A stretch of 64,000 nucleotides of DNA from Eoetvoesia sp035555955 (GCF_035555955.1 NZ_DATMGA010000066.1:62001-126000); one strand, 5' to 3'. Shown: positions 40,324 through 49,871, counted from the first letter of the stretch. Translations and numbers: made by a program. Notes: generated by a model from the letters alone, not told the origin.

Positions 40324-42774
40324 TCAAAAGCGCAGATTCAGGGTTGCCATGACGTTCACATCCCGCTCCCGCACGCCGTCATACGGGCGGCTGACGCCGG
40401 TAATGGAAACGCCGACATCCACGGTCTTGTTGAATCGGTAGCGCAAGCCGTAGCCCAATACGCCTATCGCTCCCGTGCCATAGCCTTGCTGAGAATAGGC
40501 GCCTGCGCCCAGGGTGAAGATCTGCTCGAGGCTGGTGTCGTAATGGCGGTAGAGGGTGTGGGTGATGTTCAGGGTGGGGACTGCGGTCAGGTCCGAACGG
40601 GGATTGAAGTAGGGAGCGTCTTCGCGTGAGTTGCGGGAAGCTCCCAGGTCCAGTTGCAGGTCGACGACGACCTTGGGTGAGCTGTACAGGCGTTCGCGTC
40701 CGCTGACCTGGACTTCCATGCGATTGTTGCCGTCGCTGAATCGGCTGGGCGACAGCGATACGGACCATTCCCTGCGCTCGTTGGGCTGCCAGTGGGCGAA
40801 AGCGGTAAGCGTGTTGGCGTAGATGCCGTGCGCCAGGGCCCGCAGGGGTGTCGCCCTGGAACGGAACGCCGCTGTGGCGCCGAACTGCCATTGGTCGTCG
40901 AGATCATAGACGATGGATGCGCTCGCTCCCGTCTTGACGCCGTACCCGTAGTTGTTCGCCGAGGCTTCCACCTCGGCGGTCAGGTCGCGTCCGCGCCATT
41001 CGGCCCCTCCACGCGCCCAACGGTAGGTGCTGTGCCCCTCTTCGAAATCGCCCCAGGCGTAGCCGCCGCCCGCGAAGCCGCGCCAATTCCGGTCCAGGGG
41101 AGGGGAATACAGGACACTGTCGAAGCCAAAGTCCCCTTTGCCGGAAACCGGACTGTTGGAGCTGCTGTCCAGATAACTTGTGACCCGCAGCTCCGACTTC
41201 TGATGTACTTCCCAATCGCGCGCCAGCCTCTGGGCGGCCAGGCTTTCGGGGTAGTTGTCGATGACGTAGTTCTTCAGGATCTCCGCCTGCCGCCATTCCC
41301 TCAGGGCAAGGGCTGTTTCGCCCTGGGCCGCAATCAGATCCTTGCTCTCGGGCTGCAGCGTTTCGGCCATTTTCAATTCGGTTTCGGCCAGGCGCGGCTG
41401 ATGCCTGTCCCGATGGATTTGCGCGAGGGCGATGCGCTGCCCCAGATCGCGCGGAGCGGCCGCCACCATGGCCGAGAGCTGCCGTTCGGCGGCTTCGGGA
41501 TCATTGGCGTATTCCTTTCCGGCCGCCGCGGTTTGCGCCAGCGCAAGGCGGGCGTCGTTCGGCGATCTATTGGGAACGCCTTTTATATTTATCCAGACCG
41601 CCTGGTCGGCCTGGGCTTTGTCGATCAGTGTCTGGGCGGCGTCGAAGTTCCCGCCTTCCACCAGCGCGTAATACAGGCTTATCTGGTCGTTGGCCTTTTC
41701 AAGAGGCGTCGGCGCTTCGGTGCGGCTGGCCAGAAAGCGCCGATAAAGCTCCTGCGCCTTGTCGGGCTGCTGCGTATAAAGATAGGCCGAGGCGACCTCA
41801 TCCAGGATATAGTCTGGAGGGGTTACGCCATCGGCCACTAGCCGTTCGTATTCGTCCACGACATCGTGCATGCGCACGCGGGCATGCAAAGCCTGGATGC
41901 GGTCTATCCGCGCCCGTATCACATCGCGCCTTGCCGGCTCGCCCAGCGGTTCCCAGGCGGCCAGCTCGGCGTCATATCGGGCGATGGCGGCGTCGGCGGC
42001 GCGGAACCGTTCTTCGCGCGAACGGCTTGGCATGGACGCAAGATTGCTGAGCTCGGCGGCATAGTCGCCCTGCAGCTCGCGCATCAATGCGGGGCTTGCC
42101 GCCTTGGGGTGGCTTTGCGCTGTCTGCAGGGCGGCAAGGGCCAGCCCGCCTTGCTGCAGGGCCAAAATATATTCCCGCACGACCGAAATATTGCCCGGGT
42201 CCAGCCGGTATGCGGCATCCGCATGCTGGAGCGCCGCATAGGGCTCGCGCCGGACCCGGTATACATAACTCAACGTGCTTTGTGCTTCGGCATTGGCGGG
42301 CATGCCGGCGGCAAGCGCCTTTGCCCGCTGTTCGGCCTGATCCAGGCTGCCGGAGTCGGCCAGCGTCATGGCTTCTTCCAGCGCAAAGGCCGGGTTTCCG
42401 GGAAAGCGGCGCTGGCCGGTCCGGTATAGCGCCAGGGCATCCGCCCAGTTTTTCGAGTCGCGGTAGGCGCGGGCGACGGCCGACAGGACGGGGGCCGGCA
42501 GTGTCTCGGGGTTCAGCGCGAATTTCCGGTAAAGATCCAGAACCTCGCCGGGCTGTCCGGCCCAGGAGGCGATGGTGATATGATCGTAAACCGTGCGCTT
42601 GTCGGTTTGGCCCTGCTGTTCGCGTTCCTGCAGCATCTGCAGGGCTGGCTGGTAGTCGCCCTTGCGGGCCCGCAGGATCAGTGAGTCGTAGTCCTGGGTT
42701 TGCGCCGCAAGCGCCGGTGCGCCGCTTAGCAGCAGCATCAAGGGCAGGCAGAATGAGCGGGTCAGGTCGTTCAT
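40324..42774 (-). CDS. pgaA: PNAG export porin PgaA (BpsA)
   Basis: PgaA is the outer-membrane exporter. The 816-residue protein has a signal peptide ending SGAPALAAQ, a long periplasmic domain of tetratricopeptide repeats (roughly residues 30-500, for example DALALYRTGQRRFPGNPAFA and ATYLYT-like helices) and a C-terminal 16-strand barrel ending in MATLNLRF with a terminal phenylalanine. It is the first gene of the minus-strand pgaABCD operon and divergent from the EAL-CBS-GGDEF gene. Confidence 0.95.
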   Translation of the reverse strand: MNDLTRSFCLPLMLLLSGAPALAAQTQDYDSLILRARKGDYQPALQMLQEREQQGQTDKRTVYDHITIASWAGQPGEVLDLYRKFALNPETLPAPVLSAVARAYRDSKNWADALALYRTGQRRFPGNPAFALEEAMTLADSGSLDQAEQRAKALAAGMPANAEAQSTLSYVYRVRREPYAALQHADAAYRLDPGNISVVREYILALQQGGLALAALQTAQSHPKAASPALMRELQGDYAAELSNLASMPSRSREERFRAADAAIARYDAELAAWEPLGEPARRDVIRARIDRIQALHARVRMHDVVDEYERLVADGVTPPDYILDEVASAYLYTQQPDKAQELYRRFLASRTEAPTPLEKANDQISLYYALVEGGNFDAAQTLIDKAQADQAVWINIKGVPNRSPNDARLALAQTAAAGKEYANDPEAAERQLSAMVAAAPRDLGQRIALAQIHRDRHQPRLAETELKMAETLQPESKDLIAAQGETALALREWRQAEILKNYVIDNYPESLAAQRLARDWEVHQKSELRVTSYLDSSSNSPVSGKGDFGFDSVLYSPPLDRNWRGFAGGGYAWGDFEEGHSTYRWARGGAEWRGRDLTAEVEASANNYGYGVKTGASASIVYDLDDQWQFGATAAFRSRATPLRALAHGIYANTLTAFAHWQPNERREWSVSLSPSRFSDGNNRMEVQVSGRERLYSSPKVVVDLQLDLGASRNSREDAPYFNPRSDLTAVPTLNITHTLYRHYDTSLEQIFTLGAGAYSQQGYGTGAIGVLGYGLRYRFNKTVDVGVSITGVSRPYDGVRERDVNVMATLNLRF

Positions 42775-42951
42775 GCTGCAACCTGCTCACGCAAGCTCGG
42801 CGTTTCTGTAAACGGATTCATCATCCCCTCCTGGGTTCTTGCTTTGATCCGTGCTTTACATCCGGGCGGCCGAATCTCGTCCTGGAGTTTCCTGGCGGAT
42901 TCCGACGTTAATGTCTGGATACAGATGTCATGGTTTGAATCTTAAGCATCT

Positions 42952-43052
42952 GGCCTAAGCGGGGATATGCGCTGAACGGTGTACTCCCCGGCCTACGTAT
43001 GCGTTAGGAATCCAGGCCTAGGAAATACGGGTTAGGCCCGATGCCTTAGGCG
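42952..43052. promoter_or_regulatory. Cluster of GCCTA/TTAGGC motifs between pgaA and the c-di-GMP gene
   Basis: Within 100 bp the core GCCTA or its complement TAGGC, allowing one mismatch, occurs six times: GGCCTAAG (42952), GGCCTACG (42990), GTTAGGAA (43003), GGCCTAGG (43015), GTTAGGCC (43031) and CTTAGGCG (43045). Both orientations are present. The gap (42775-43209) is otherwise unremarkable and must hold two divergent promoters. Such density suggests an operator array for a cooperative regulator. Confidence 0.55.
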
Positions 43053-43209
43053 GAAAGCGGCGCACGCAGAGCCCGGCCGGGGACTAAGATGGTAAAGAAG
43101 GGAACTTGCCGCATAAATATTTCATAAACCGGCAACACCTTGTTTTGAGTAGTTAAATATAATCACGGTTGCGGTTGACCTGAGACATGCTTTCTTGAAA
43201 GGGGGTTGC

Positions 43210-45111
43210 GTGGTTTCGTATAGCGGTTCAAGTAATGCGCCCGCATCGGCCGGCGCAAGCGACCATTCGGCCAGTACCGACGCAGCCCGGCTTTCCTGCC
43301 TTGAACGCATACTCGAAACCCGCCGGCTCGACGCGGTGTTCCAGCCCATCATCAGCCTTGGCAAGGGCCATATACTGGGCTACGAAGGGCTGATTCGCGG
43401 CCCGCTCGACGGCCCGCTGCATTCCCCCGTCGAGTTGTTCAAGGTGGCGCGTGCCAACGACCTGGCCCTCGAGGTCGAGCGCCTTTGCTGCCGCATCATC
43501 CTCGAACGCTATGCCGAACTGAACCTGCCCGGAAAGCTGTTTCTCAATGTCAGCCCCATGGCGCTCGAGCTGACGAACTTCAGCGCCGAGACCATCCTGG
43601 GCTTTCTGGAAGAAATCGGGGTCGAGGCCGGCCGGATCGTCTTCGAGCTGACCGAGCATCCGCATACCGGATGCGACTACGACGTGCTGCGGGAAGTCAT
43701 CGATCGCTATCGGCGCATGGGCTTCCAGATGGCTATCGACGACATGGGCGAGGGCTTTTCAAGCCTGCGCCGCTGGTCCGAGCTTTTGCCCGAATACATC
43801 AAGATCGACATGCATTTCATCCAGGGGGTGGACAGCAGCCCGGTCAAGCAGCAGTTCATACGCTCCTTGAACGACATCGCCCATAAGGCGGGCACCGTCA
43901 TCGTGGCCGAGGGCGTCGAAACCGAAAACGAACTACGCTTTTTGGCCGAGAACGGCATAGCCTGCGGCCAGGGCTTTTATATTGCGCATCCCAAGGCGAA
44001 CCCCGTCACGGCGCTGTCCGAAGACTTCAAGAAACTGCTGGAAAACGGCTGGTCGGTCAAGCATGGCATGAAAATTTCCCCGGCGCGCGCGGGCCGCAGT
44101 GCAAAGACGCTGCTGCGCTCGGTGCCCGTTGTCGAGCCCACCTTCACCAACAACCAGGTTTGCGACGTGTTCGCCGAGTACGCCGAGCTGCATACCGTGC
44201 CGGTCGTAGCGTCGGGCAAGCCCCTGGGCATCATTACGCGCACCGCGCTGATCGAACGGTTCGCCCGCCCATATCAGCGTGAGCTCTACGGCAAGAAGCC
44301 GTGCTCCATGTTCATGAACGACAAGCCTCTGGTAGCCGACAAAGACACCAGCCTGCAGCAGCTCAGCCATATTCTGGTACAGGCCGACCAGCACCGCCTG
44401 ATCAGCGATTTCATCATTACGGACGAAGGCCGCTATATGGGGATAGGCACCAGCCACGATCTGTTGCGCGAGCTGACCGACATGCAGATCGACGCCGCCC
44501 GGTATGCCAACCCGCTGACCCAGCTGCCGGGCAACGTTCCCATCAACCAGCACCTGGACTATCTGCTGCAATCGGGGCTTTATTTTTGCGCCTGCTATGT
44601 CGACCTGGACAACTTCAAGCCGTTCAACGACGTGTTCGGCTACAAGAAGGGCGACGACATCATACAAATGACGGGGCGCATCCTGAGCAACGCATCCGAT
44701 GCCGACAGCGATTTCGTGGGCCATATCGGCGGCGACGACTTCCTCATCATGTTTCAGAGCAAGGACTGGGAACAGCGCTGCAGCACGATATTGCGCGAAT
44801 TCACGCTGGGCATGGCGCAGTATTTCGACACGGCCCGAGGCAGCGACCTGGGCGGCTACTACGCCAAGGACCGGCGCGGCAACCGGCAGTTCTATGCCTT
44901 GCCGTCCTTGTCCATCGGCGTGATCGAGGTCGATCCCCTGCACTTCGATTCCGTGCACCAGATAGCAGTGGCGGCGGCTCAGGCCAAGACCCAGGCCAAA
45001 AAAATCATGGGCAGCAGCATCTTCGTGGAGCGGCGCAAGCACCGGCCCTGGGCCTCGGTCGAGCCTTATGCGTCCGGCCCGTTCCGCGAGCCCGACATGC
45101 CGGAGCAATAA
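43210..45111 (+). CDS. EAL-CBS-GGDEF cyclic-di-GMP turnover protein
   Basis: A soluble cyclic-di-GMP enzyme with three parts: an N-terminal EAL phosphodiesterase domain, a central CBS pair (about 290-430) and a C-terminal GGDEF domain. The start is probably GTG 43210 with AAAGGGGG at 43198-43205; a TTG at 43195 is the alternative. EAL catalytic residues are in place (GYEGLIRG, NVSP, ELTE, IDDMGEG, KID, EGVET). The GGDEF motif reads GGDDF, with the substrate loop DNFKPFNDVFGYKKGDD intact and no RxxD inhibitory site visible. It may therefore act as phosphodiesterase, cyclase or both. Its divergence from pgaA suggests it tunes PNAG synthesis. Confidence 0.93.
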   Translation: MVSYSGSSNAPASAGASDHSASTDAARLSCLERILETRRLDAVFQPIISLGKGHILGYEGLIRGPLDGPLHSPVELFKVARANDLALEVERLCCRIILERYAELNLPGKLFLNVSPMALELTNFSAETILGFLEEIGVEAGRIVFELTEHPHTGCDYDVLREVIDRYRRMGFQMAIDDMGEGFSSLRRWSELLPEYIKIDMHFIQGVDSSPVKQQFIRSLNDIAHKAGTVIVAEGVETENELRFLAENGIACGQGFYIAHPKANPVTALSEDFKKLLENGWSVKHGMKISPARAGRSAKTLLRSVPVVEPTFTNNQVCDVFAEYAELHTVPVVASGKPLGIITRTALIERFARPYQRELYGKKPCSMFMNDKPLVADKDTSLQQLSHILVQADQHRLISDFIITDEGRYMGIGTSHDLLRELTDMQIDAARYANPLTQLPGNVPINQHLDYLLQSGLYFCACYVDLDNFKPFNDVFGYKKGDDIIQMTGRILSNASDADSDFVGHIGGDDFLIMFQSKDWEQRCSTILREFTLGMAQYFDTARGSDLGGYYAKDRRGNRQFYALPSLSIGVIEVDPLHFDSVHQIAVAAAQAKTQAKKIMGSSIFVERRKHRPWASVEPYASGPFREPDMPEQ

Positions 45112-45180
45112 AAAGGAGGAAGAGTCGGAGCTACACGGCACAGAATGATTTTTTTGGTGTTTCAGCGCCAAGAAAAGTAC

Positions 45181-45212
45181 AAGGCCTTACAGTGGTTTCG
45201 CTGTAAGGCCTT
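45181..45212. terminator. Hairpin after the EAL-CBS-GGDEF gene (copy of the tRNA terminator)
   Basis: AAGGCCTTACAG (45181-45192), loop TGGTTTCG, CTGTAAGGCCTT (45201-45212), then CATTTTATT. It resembles the tRNA-Pro terminator at 49471-49501 (10 of 12 positions in each arm) and can end the upstream gene on the plus strand. Confidence 0.85.
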
Positions 45213-45220
45213 CATTTTAT

Positions 45221-45268
45221 TGGCCAGTATGGCGGGGTTCGAAGTTGCCATTCCTTGCGCCTCGTGTT
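45221..45268 (-). pseudogene. Remnant of a tRNA-Pro 3' end
   Basis: Read on the minus strand, the end is GCAACTTCGAACCCCGCC then ATACTGGCCA. That is a T-arm with TTCGAA loop, a degenerate acceptor strand and an encoded CCA. Aligned with the complete tRNA-Pro and its trailer, about 39 of 54 positions agree, and the terminator hairpin next to it matches too. The 5' half of the tRNA is absent. It is a direct repeat of the tRNA end about 4.3 kb away. The rest of 45112-45408 holds no gene. Confidence 0.75.
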
Positions 45269-45408
45269 GATTTTTCCAGTTGGCAAAAGTCAAGCTTTGT
45301 CAAAAAAGTGTAATCCCCGTATGTGTAACTGGCGGTATTGCCTAGAATCATCATCTAACATCCTAAAACATTTCTATAGAAACCATTATTTTTACTGGAT
45401 GGGATCTG

Positions 45409-48400
45409 ATGGTCAATAAATCTTCATGCGATCACACAGGCTGGGTTTTCCGCATTGATGACATGATCAGGCGACAGGCCGGGGAGGTTGCCGTTCCGTC
45501 GCACTGCCTGATCGCCGCTGCTTCCAGGGTTTCGGCGTCAGTAGGCTCCCTTGCAATCCGCACAGCAGGAATTGCCTTCATACCAGCGCTACTTCCGGCA
45601 TCCTGGACGGGAGCTGTCGATACTGCTTGGGCAGCGTGCACTACACAAGCCGATGGCAGCTACCTCTGTTCGGACTCTTCTACCGGAGAAGCCTTGACAG
45701 GCACGACAGGCCCACTGAACATCGTCGCCGACAACACGCTCGACATCAACAGCAGCGGTGTCGGTTTCGATATAACAGGCTCGGGAAGCAGCATCGATTT
45801 CTCGCAAGAAAGCGGAAGCAGCATCATCGGAACCACCGGCGTCGATGCCAAGAAATACGGGGCCGGCTCGAATACAGTCACCGTTGCCGGTAACGTGACA
45901 GGCGACGGTGACTACGGCATATTCGCTTACAACGACGCCGCTGCAGCCGATGTCACCATAGAACAAGCCGCTGGAACGATCACGGGCACCTCGCACGGAA
46001 TACGCGTGGACAACTACGGAACCGGAGCGGCGACGATTATCACGGCGGGAACGGTGACCCAGACGGGAACAAGCTATGATTCTTACGGGGTTTATGCCTA
46101 TAACGCGCCCACCGCAACCGATATTACCCTGACCCAGACAAGTGGAACGGTTTCCGGCCACTATTACGGCATGTACGGAAACAATCAGGGCATAGGCTCC
46201 ACTATTATTAGCAGCGCGGGCAATGTGACCGCCACCGACATCGCTGGCGTTGCCGCCTACAATGGAGCCGCGACAAAAGATATTCGCATAAGCCAGACGG
46301 CGGGCACCATTACCGGCGGGGACTATGGTATTTATGCGGCGAACCAGGGAACCGGAACCACTTCAATCACAGTCGGCGGCACGGTAAACGGCGGCACAGG
46401 CGCCGGCATTGAATCCGTAACCTCAAACGAAACGACTATCGCAATCACGTCCACTGGGATCGTTGGCGCCTCGTCGGGGATTGCGATACGGAATGGAGGC
46501 AGCGGGAATGCCGTTGTAACGAGCGCGGGCACGGTCACTGGCGACACTATGCTTGGCCTCGGCGACGACGCATTCAACCTGACAGGCGGATCGTACACAG
46601 GCAGAATTTTCGGTGACGACTCGGTCGCCGACGATGGCAATGACACCTTCGCCTGGACCGCCGGCAGGCTGATCGGCGGGTTCTACGGCCAGGGCGGTTC
46701 CGATACAGCTACGGTCAGCGCCGTGGCCTATGACGGCAGCCAGGTCTTGGACGGCGGTGATGATACGTCCGGCGCCGATGGCATCGTCGATACGCTCAAC
46801 CTGGACGGCATTCATGCAACATCAAGCGGAGGCAACATTGTCAACTGGGAAATCGTTGGGCTGAATGGCAGCACGCTGGCTATCAACGACGGCGCATGGA
46901 AGGTCGGTGAGGCCGACGAGGCAGGCACCGGTGTTTTCCTGAGCAACGGCTCTACGCTTGACGGCATGGCGGGGCTGGCCCTGGATGGCAGGCTCGCTAT
47001 TGATGCCACGTCGTCCTTTGTTGCCCGCGGAGGTGGCGCCGGCGTTTATTCAGTCAGCGGCGACGTGAACAATGCGGGCCTCGTCACCCTGCGTGACGGC
47101 GCCGCCGGCGACATCATGACAATCGCGGGAAACTATGTCGCCACCAACGGCAACTTGCAGATTGATACGGCTCTAGGCGATGACGAATCAAAAACCGATA
47201 AGCTGATTATCCACGGTGATACGAGCGGCACCACACGCTTGGCAGTCAATAATGTCGGCGGAACAGGCGCGCCGACCGTCGAAGGCATCCGTGTCATTGG
47301 CGTGGACGGCGCTTCCAAAGGTAGCTTCTCGCTCGCCGGCGACTACTCCGTCAATGGCAAGCCTGCCATTGTTGCCGGCGCTTATGCCTACCAGCTTTAC
47401 CAGGGCGGGGCAACGACACCGAACGATGGCGACTGGTACCTGCGTTCGCAGCTGACACCCCAGGGGAACGACGATTCAGACGGCTCGCCGCCAATGAAAC
47501 CACTATATCAGGCCGGCGTTCCTTCTTACGAAGCCTATCCGCAAGCGTTGCTTGCCTTGAACAGCGTGCCAACCCTGCAACAGCGCGTCGGCAATCGTTT
47601 TTGGGCTGGCGCGGGCAATCAGTTTGGGCAGGGTGCCGACTCAATCACCAAGTCTTACACGTCATCGAGCAGGCCCGGCGCTGCCATCGAAGGCAATGGC
47701 ATATGGAGCCGCATCGAAGGGGCTTATAACCATATTGATCCACATTCCTCGACATCGGACACGACCTATGACCAAGATATCTTCAGGCTTCAGATCGGCG
47801 TGGATCGTCAATTGACCAAAGCCCAACATGGCAAATTGATTGGCGGACTGGCAGTCCACTACGTCCGCGGCAAGACATATACCTATTCCCCGCATGGGGA
47901 CGGCGAAATCGACACCGACGGCTATGGCTTCGGAGGAACGCTGACCTGGTACAACAAGAATGGTTTTTATCTGGACGGCCAGGCACGCGTTACGTGGTAT
48001 GAAAGCGATCTGAATTCCCGGCTGGCCCACCGAGGGTTGACCAAGGGCAATGACGGTTTCGGCTATGCGTCGTCCATCGAAGGCGGCAAGCGTATCGTCC
48101 TGAATTCGGTCTGGTCGTTTACGCCACAGGTCCAACTGGTTTATTCCAATGTCGATTTCGACACGTTCAACGATGCGTTTGGCGCTCGCGTCAGCAATGA
48201 CCGTGGAGAGAGCCTGCGGAGCCGCTTCGGAGTGACGCTCGACCATGAGGGCGCATGGCTGAATGTCGATGGCATGCCCATCCGCGCGCATATGTACGGG
48301 GTGGCAAACATTCATTATGAATTTCTCGGAAAAGCAAAGGTCGATGTTGCCGGCCAGAGCTTTGCCAGCCGCAATGATCGCTTATGGGCGAGCTTTGGCG

Positions 48401-48531
48401 CGGGCGCCTCGTTCAACTGGAATGACGACAAGTATTCGTTCTACGGCGAGGCCCTTGTCAACACCAGCTTGAGCCAATTCGCAGACAGCTACTCCGTTGT
48501 GGGACGGGTAGGCTTCCGTATGAGGTGGTAG
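45409..48531 (+). CDS. Autotransporter adhesin (type Va) with repeat passenger
   Basis: An exported surface protein of 1040 residues. A long signal region ends near AWAACTTQ (about 75). The passenger is a low-complexity beta-helix rich in Gly/Thr/Ser/Asn with three imperfect repeats of about 55-58 residues (about 161-327). Each has YGxxAYN, an acidic DIT/DIR strand, QTxGTxxG, YGI and GTGxT. The C-terminal translocator barrel (from about 760) contains AIEGNGIWSRIEGAYNHIDP and ends GRVGFRMRW with terminal tryptophan. The stretch differs from its neighbours in a more even base use and lies between a tRNA remnant and tRNA-Pro, hinting at acquisition. The ligand is unknown. Confidence 0.92.
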   Translation: MVNKSSCDHTGWVFRIDDMIRRQAGEVAVPSHCLIAAASRVSASVGSLAIRTAGIAFIPALLPASWTGAVDTAWAACTTQADGSYLCSDSSTGEALTGTTGPLNIVADNTLDINSSGVGFDITGSGSSIDFSQESGSSIIGTTGVDAKKYGAGSNTVTVAGNVTGDGDYGIFAYNDAAAADVTIEQAAGTITGTSHGIRVDNYGTGAATIITAGTVTQTGTSYDSYGVYAYNAPTATDITLTQTSGTVSGHYYGMYGNNQGIGSTIISSAGNVTATDIAGVAAYNGAATKDIRISQTAGTITGGDYGIYAANQGTGTTSITVGGTVNGGTGAGIESVTSNETTIAITSTGIVGASSGIAIRNGGSGNAVVTSAGTVTGDTMLGLGDDAFNLTGGSYTGRIFGDDSVADDGNDTFAWTAGRLIGGFYGQGGSDTATVSAVAYDGSQVLDGGDDTSGADGIVDTLNLDGIHATSSGGNIVNWEIVGLNGSTLAINDGAWKVGEADEAGTGVFLSNGSTLDGMAGLALDGRLAIDATSSFVARGGGAGVYSVSGDVNNAGLVTLRDGAAGDIMTIAGNYVATNGNLQIDTALGDDESKTDKLIIHGDTSGTTRLAVNNVGGTGAPTVEGIRVIGVDGASKGSFSLAGDYSVNGKPAIVAGAYAYQLYQGGATTPNDGDWYLRSQLTPQGNDDSDGSPPMKPLYQAGVPSYEAYPQALLALNSVPTLQQRVGNRFWAGAGNQFGQGADSITKSYTSSSRPGAAIEGNGIWSRIEGAYNHIDPHSSTSDTTYDQDIFRLQIGVDRQLTKAQHGKLIGGLAVHYVRGKTYTYSPHGDGEIDTDGYGFGGTLTWYNKNGFYLDGQARVTWYESDLNSRLAHRGLTKGNDGFGYASSIEGGKRIVLNSVWSFTPQVQLVYSNVDFDTFNDAFGARVSNDRGESLRSRFGVTLDHEGAWLNVDGMPIRAHMYGVANIHYEFLGKAKVDVAGQSFASRNDRLWASFGAGASFNWNDDKYSFYGEALVNTSLSQFADSYSVVGRVGFRMRW

Positions 48532-48583
48532 CACAACGGCTGCCGCCAGGGCACTCTCGCGTTATCTTCCTCAATTCCGACGG

Positions 48584-49264
48584 CTAGGATCGGCTGCTCT
48601 TGGCAGGGCGCGCAGGCTTGGCCGTCTTGCCCTCTTGCCCGTTCAATTCGGCGACGAGCTGCTCGGCTATCCATTCGTACCATTCTATGGCGCACATTTT
48701 GATGTCCCGCGCATATTTGACGGTGGCGTACAGCCCGAAGTAGCGGTCGGTCACCGGAGGAGGAAAGCTGACCTGGTTTCGGCGCTGGGCTTCTTCGTAA
48801 TGGTCGTCGATCATGCCGATTTCAGTATAGGTCATGGCGATCTGGGCGCGCACGACTTCCAGTGCTTCGGCGGGAGACAGCGTCCACAAGGACGCCACCT
48901 TCATGGCGAACTCGTGCCGATGGGGTTCGGGCGTGGGGGAATGCAAGACCCAGTCGCGCAGCGCCGCCTTACCCTGGTCGGTCAGCGTGTAAACCTTCTT
49001 GTTGGGCCTGGAGTCCTGGATCACCTGGGAGAACGTGACATAGCCTGCGCTAGCCAAGGCCGCCAGAACCGTATAGATTTGGCTATGCTTGGCCTCCCAC
49101 ATGAAATTGCGGGGCGGCCCCATCATCAACGAAAGCTCGTAGCCGGTCTGGTCGCCCTGGGCCAGCCTGCCCATTAGTGTGTAGCCGATGATTGGAATCT
49201 TCTGCCTGGCCTTCCTCGCTTCCGACACCTGCGAGGCCGTGCGCTTACTCGAGTTGCTCCGCAT
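48584..49264 (-). CDS. PadR-family transcriptional regulator
   Basis: The start was set at the ATG of MRSNSSKRTASQ with AAGGA 5 nt upstream, giving 226 residues. The N-terminal PadR winged helix shows YTLMGRLAQGDQTGYELSLM, HSQIYTVLAALASAGYVTFS and KKVYTLTDQGKAALRDWVL. A Vir-like C-terminal helical domain (HRHEFAMKVASLWTLSPAEA) serves for dimerisation. It is convergent with the autotransporter gene and inside the tRNA-flanked segment, so it may control that adhesin. No target site was identified. Confidence 0.92.
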   Translation of the reverse strand: MRSNSSKRTASQVSEARKARQKIPIIGYTLMGRLAQGDQTGYELSLMMGPPRNFMWEAKHSQIYTVLAALASAGYVTFSQVIQDSRPNKKVYTLTDQGKAALRDWVLHSPTPEPHRHEFAMKVASLWTLSPAEALEVVRAQIAMTYTEIGMIDDHYEEAQRRNQVSFPPPVTDRYFGLYATVKYARDIKMCAIEWYEWIAEQLVAELNGQEGKTAKPARPAKSSRS

Positions 49265-49470
49265 TGCAATCCTTCTCTTTGTGGAGTGCGGCCTGCCGCG
49301 GATCGGCAGTCGGACGATCCGCGGCAGGCCAGCACCATGCGTCAAGCGCCATTATACTTTCGCTTGCGCTGCTATCCGGCGTCCGATCGAATCGGACGCC
49401 ATCACCACGATACCAGATTGGTCAAGCGCAAGAACAGTTTCAGATGGGGAAGAGCCGAGCTGAAATGAAC

Positions 49471-49501
49471 AAGGGCCTACAGCAAAACGCTGTAGGCCCT
49501 T
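49471..49501 (-). terminator. Terminator of tRNA-Pro
   Basis: AAGGGCCTACAGC (49471-49483) and GCTGTAGGCCCTT (49489-49501) form a perfect 13-bp stem, 8 nt beyond the tRNA 3' end on the minus strand. Confidence 0.9.
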
Positions 49502-49509
49502 GATTGTAT

Positions 49510-49588
<79 letters not shown>

Positions 49589-49646
49589 AACCAGGTACCC
49601 CTGGCTTGCCGAACTTCAGGGTTGGGGTAGGGCTTTGTCGGCCGCT

Positions 49647-49676
49647 TTAAAAAACACCTGGTTTTGCCAGGTGTTT
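49647..49676 (-). terminator. Terminator downstream of ktrB
   Basis: On the minus strand AACACCTGG-CAAAA-CCAGGTGTT is followed by TTTT. It lies about 195 nt after the ktrB stop and before tRNA-Pro, so it isolates the two. The gap 49587-49871 shows no other gene; the tRNA promoter must lie close to its 5' end but was not clear. Confidence 0.85.
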
Positions 49677-49871
49677 AACGATACCCGTGGTTCGGTAAAG
49701 AACGAGATTCTAGCATAAATTTTTATCCTGGTGCGGGGCGTGGACGCAAAATTCGGATCGCCTCGTCCTGCCCGAGGCGATTCGTCCATGAGCAGGCGTT
49801 GCGTCGCATGCGGGCGGCCGTGGGCGCGGCATTTGCCGGCGGCGGGCAGCGGGCCTATGAGCGTGAACGGC

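Noticed and set aside
39010..40629. 539-codon plus-strand open frame
   Set aside because: It is antisense to pgaB and part of pgaA, both recognised with full domains, and has low-complexity shadow composition.
49707..49712. TAGAAT on the minus strand as a tRNA-Pro promoter -10
   Set aside because: The strong ktrB terminator lies between it and the tRNA, so transcription from there should stop before the tRNA.
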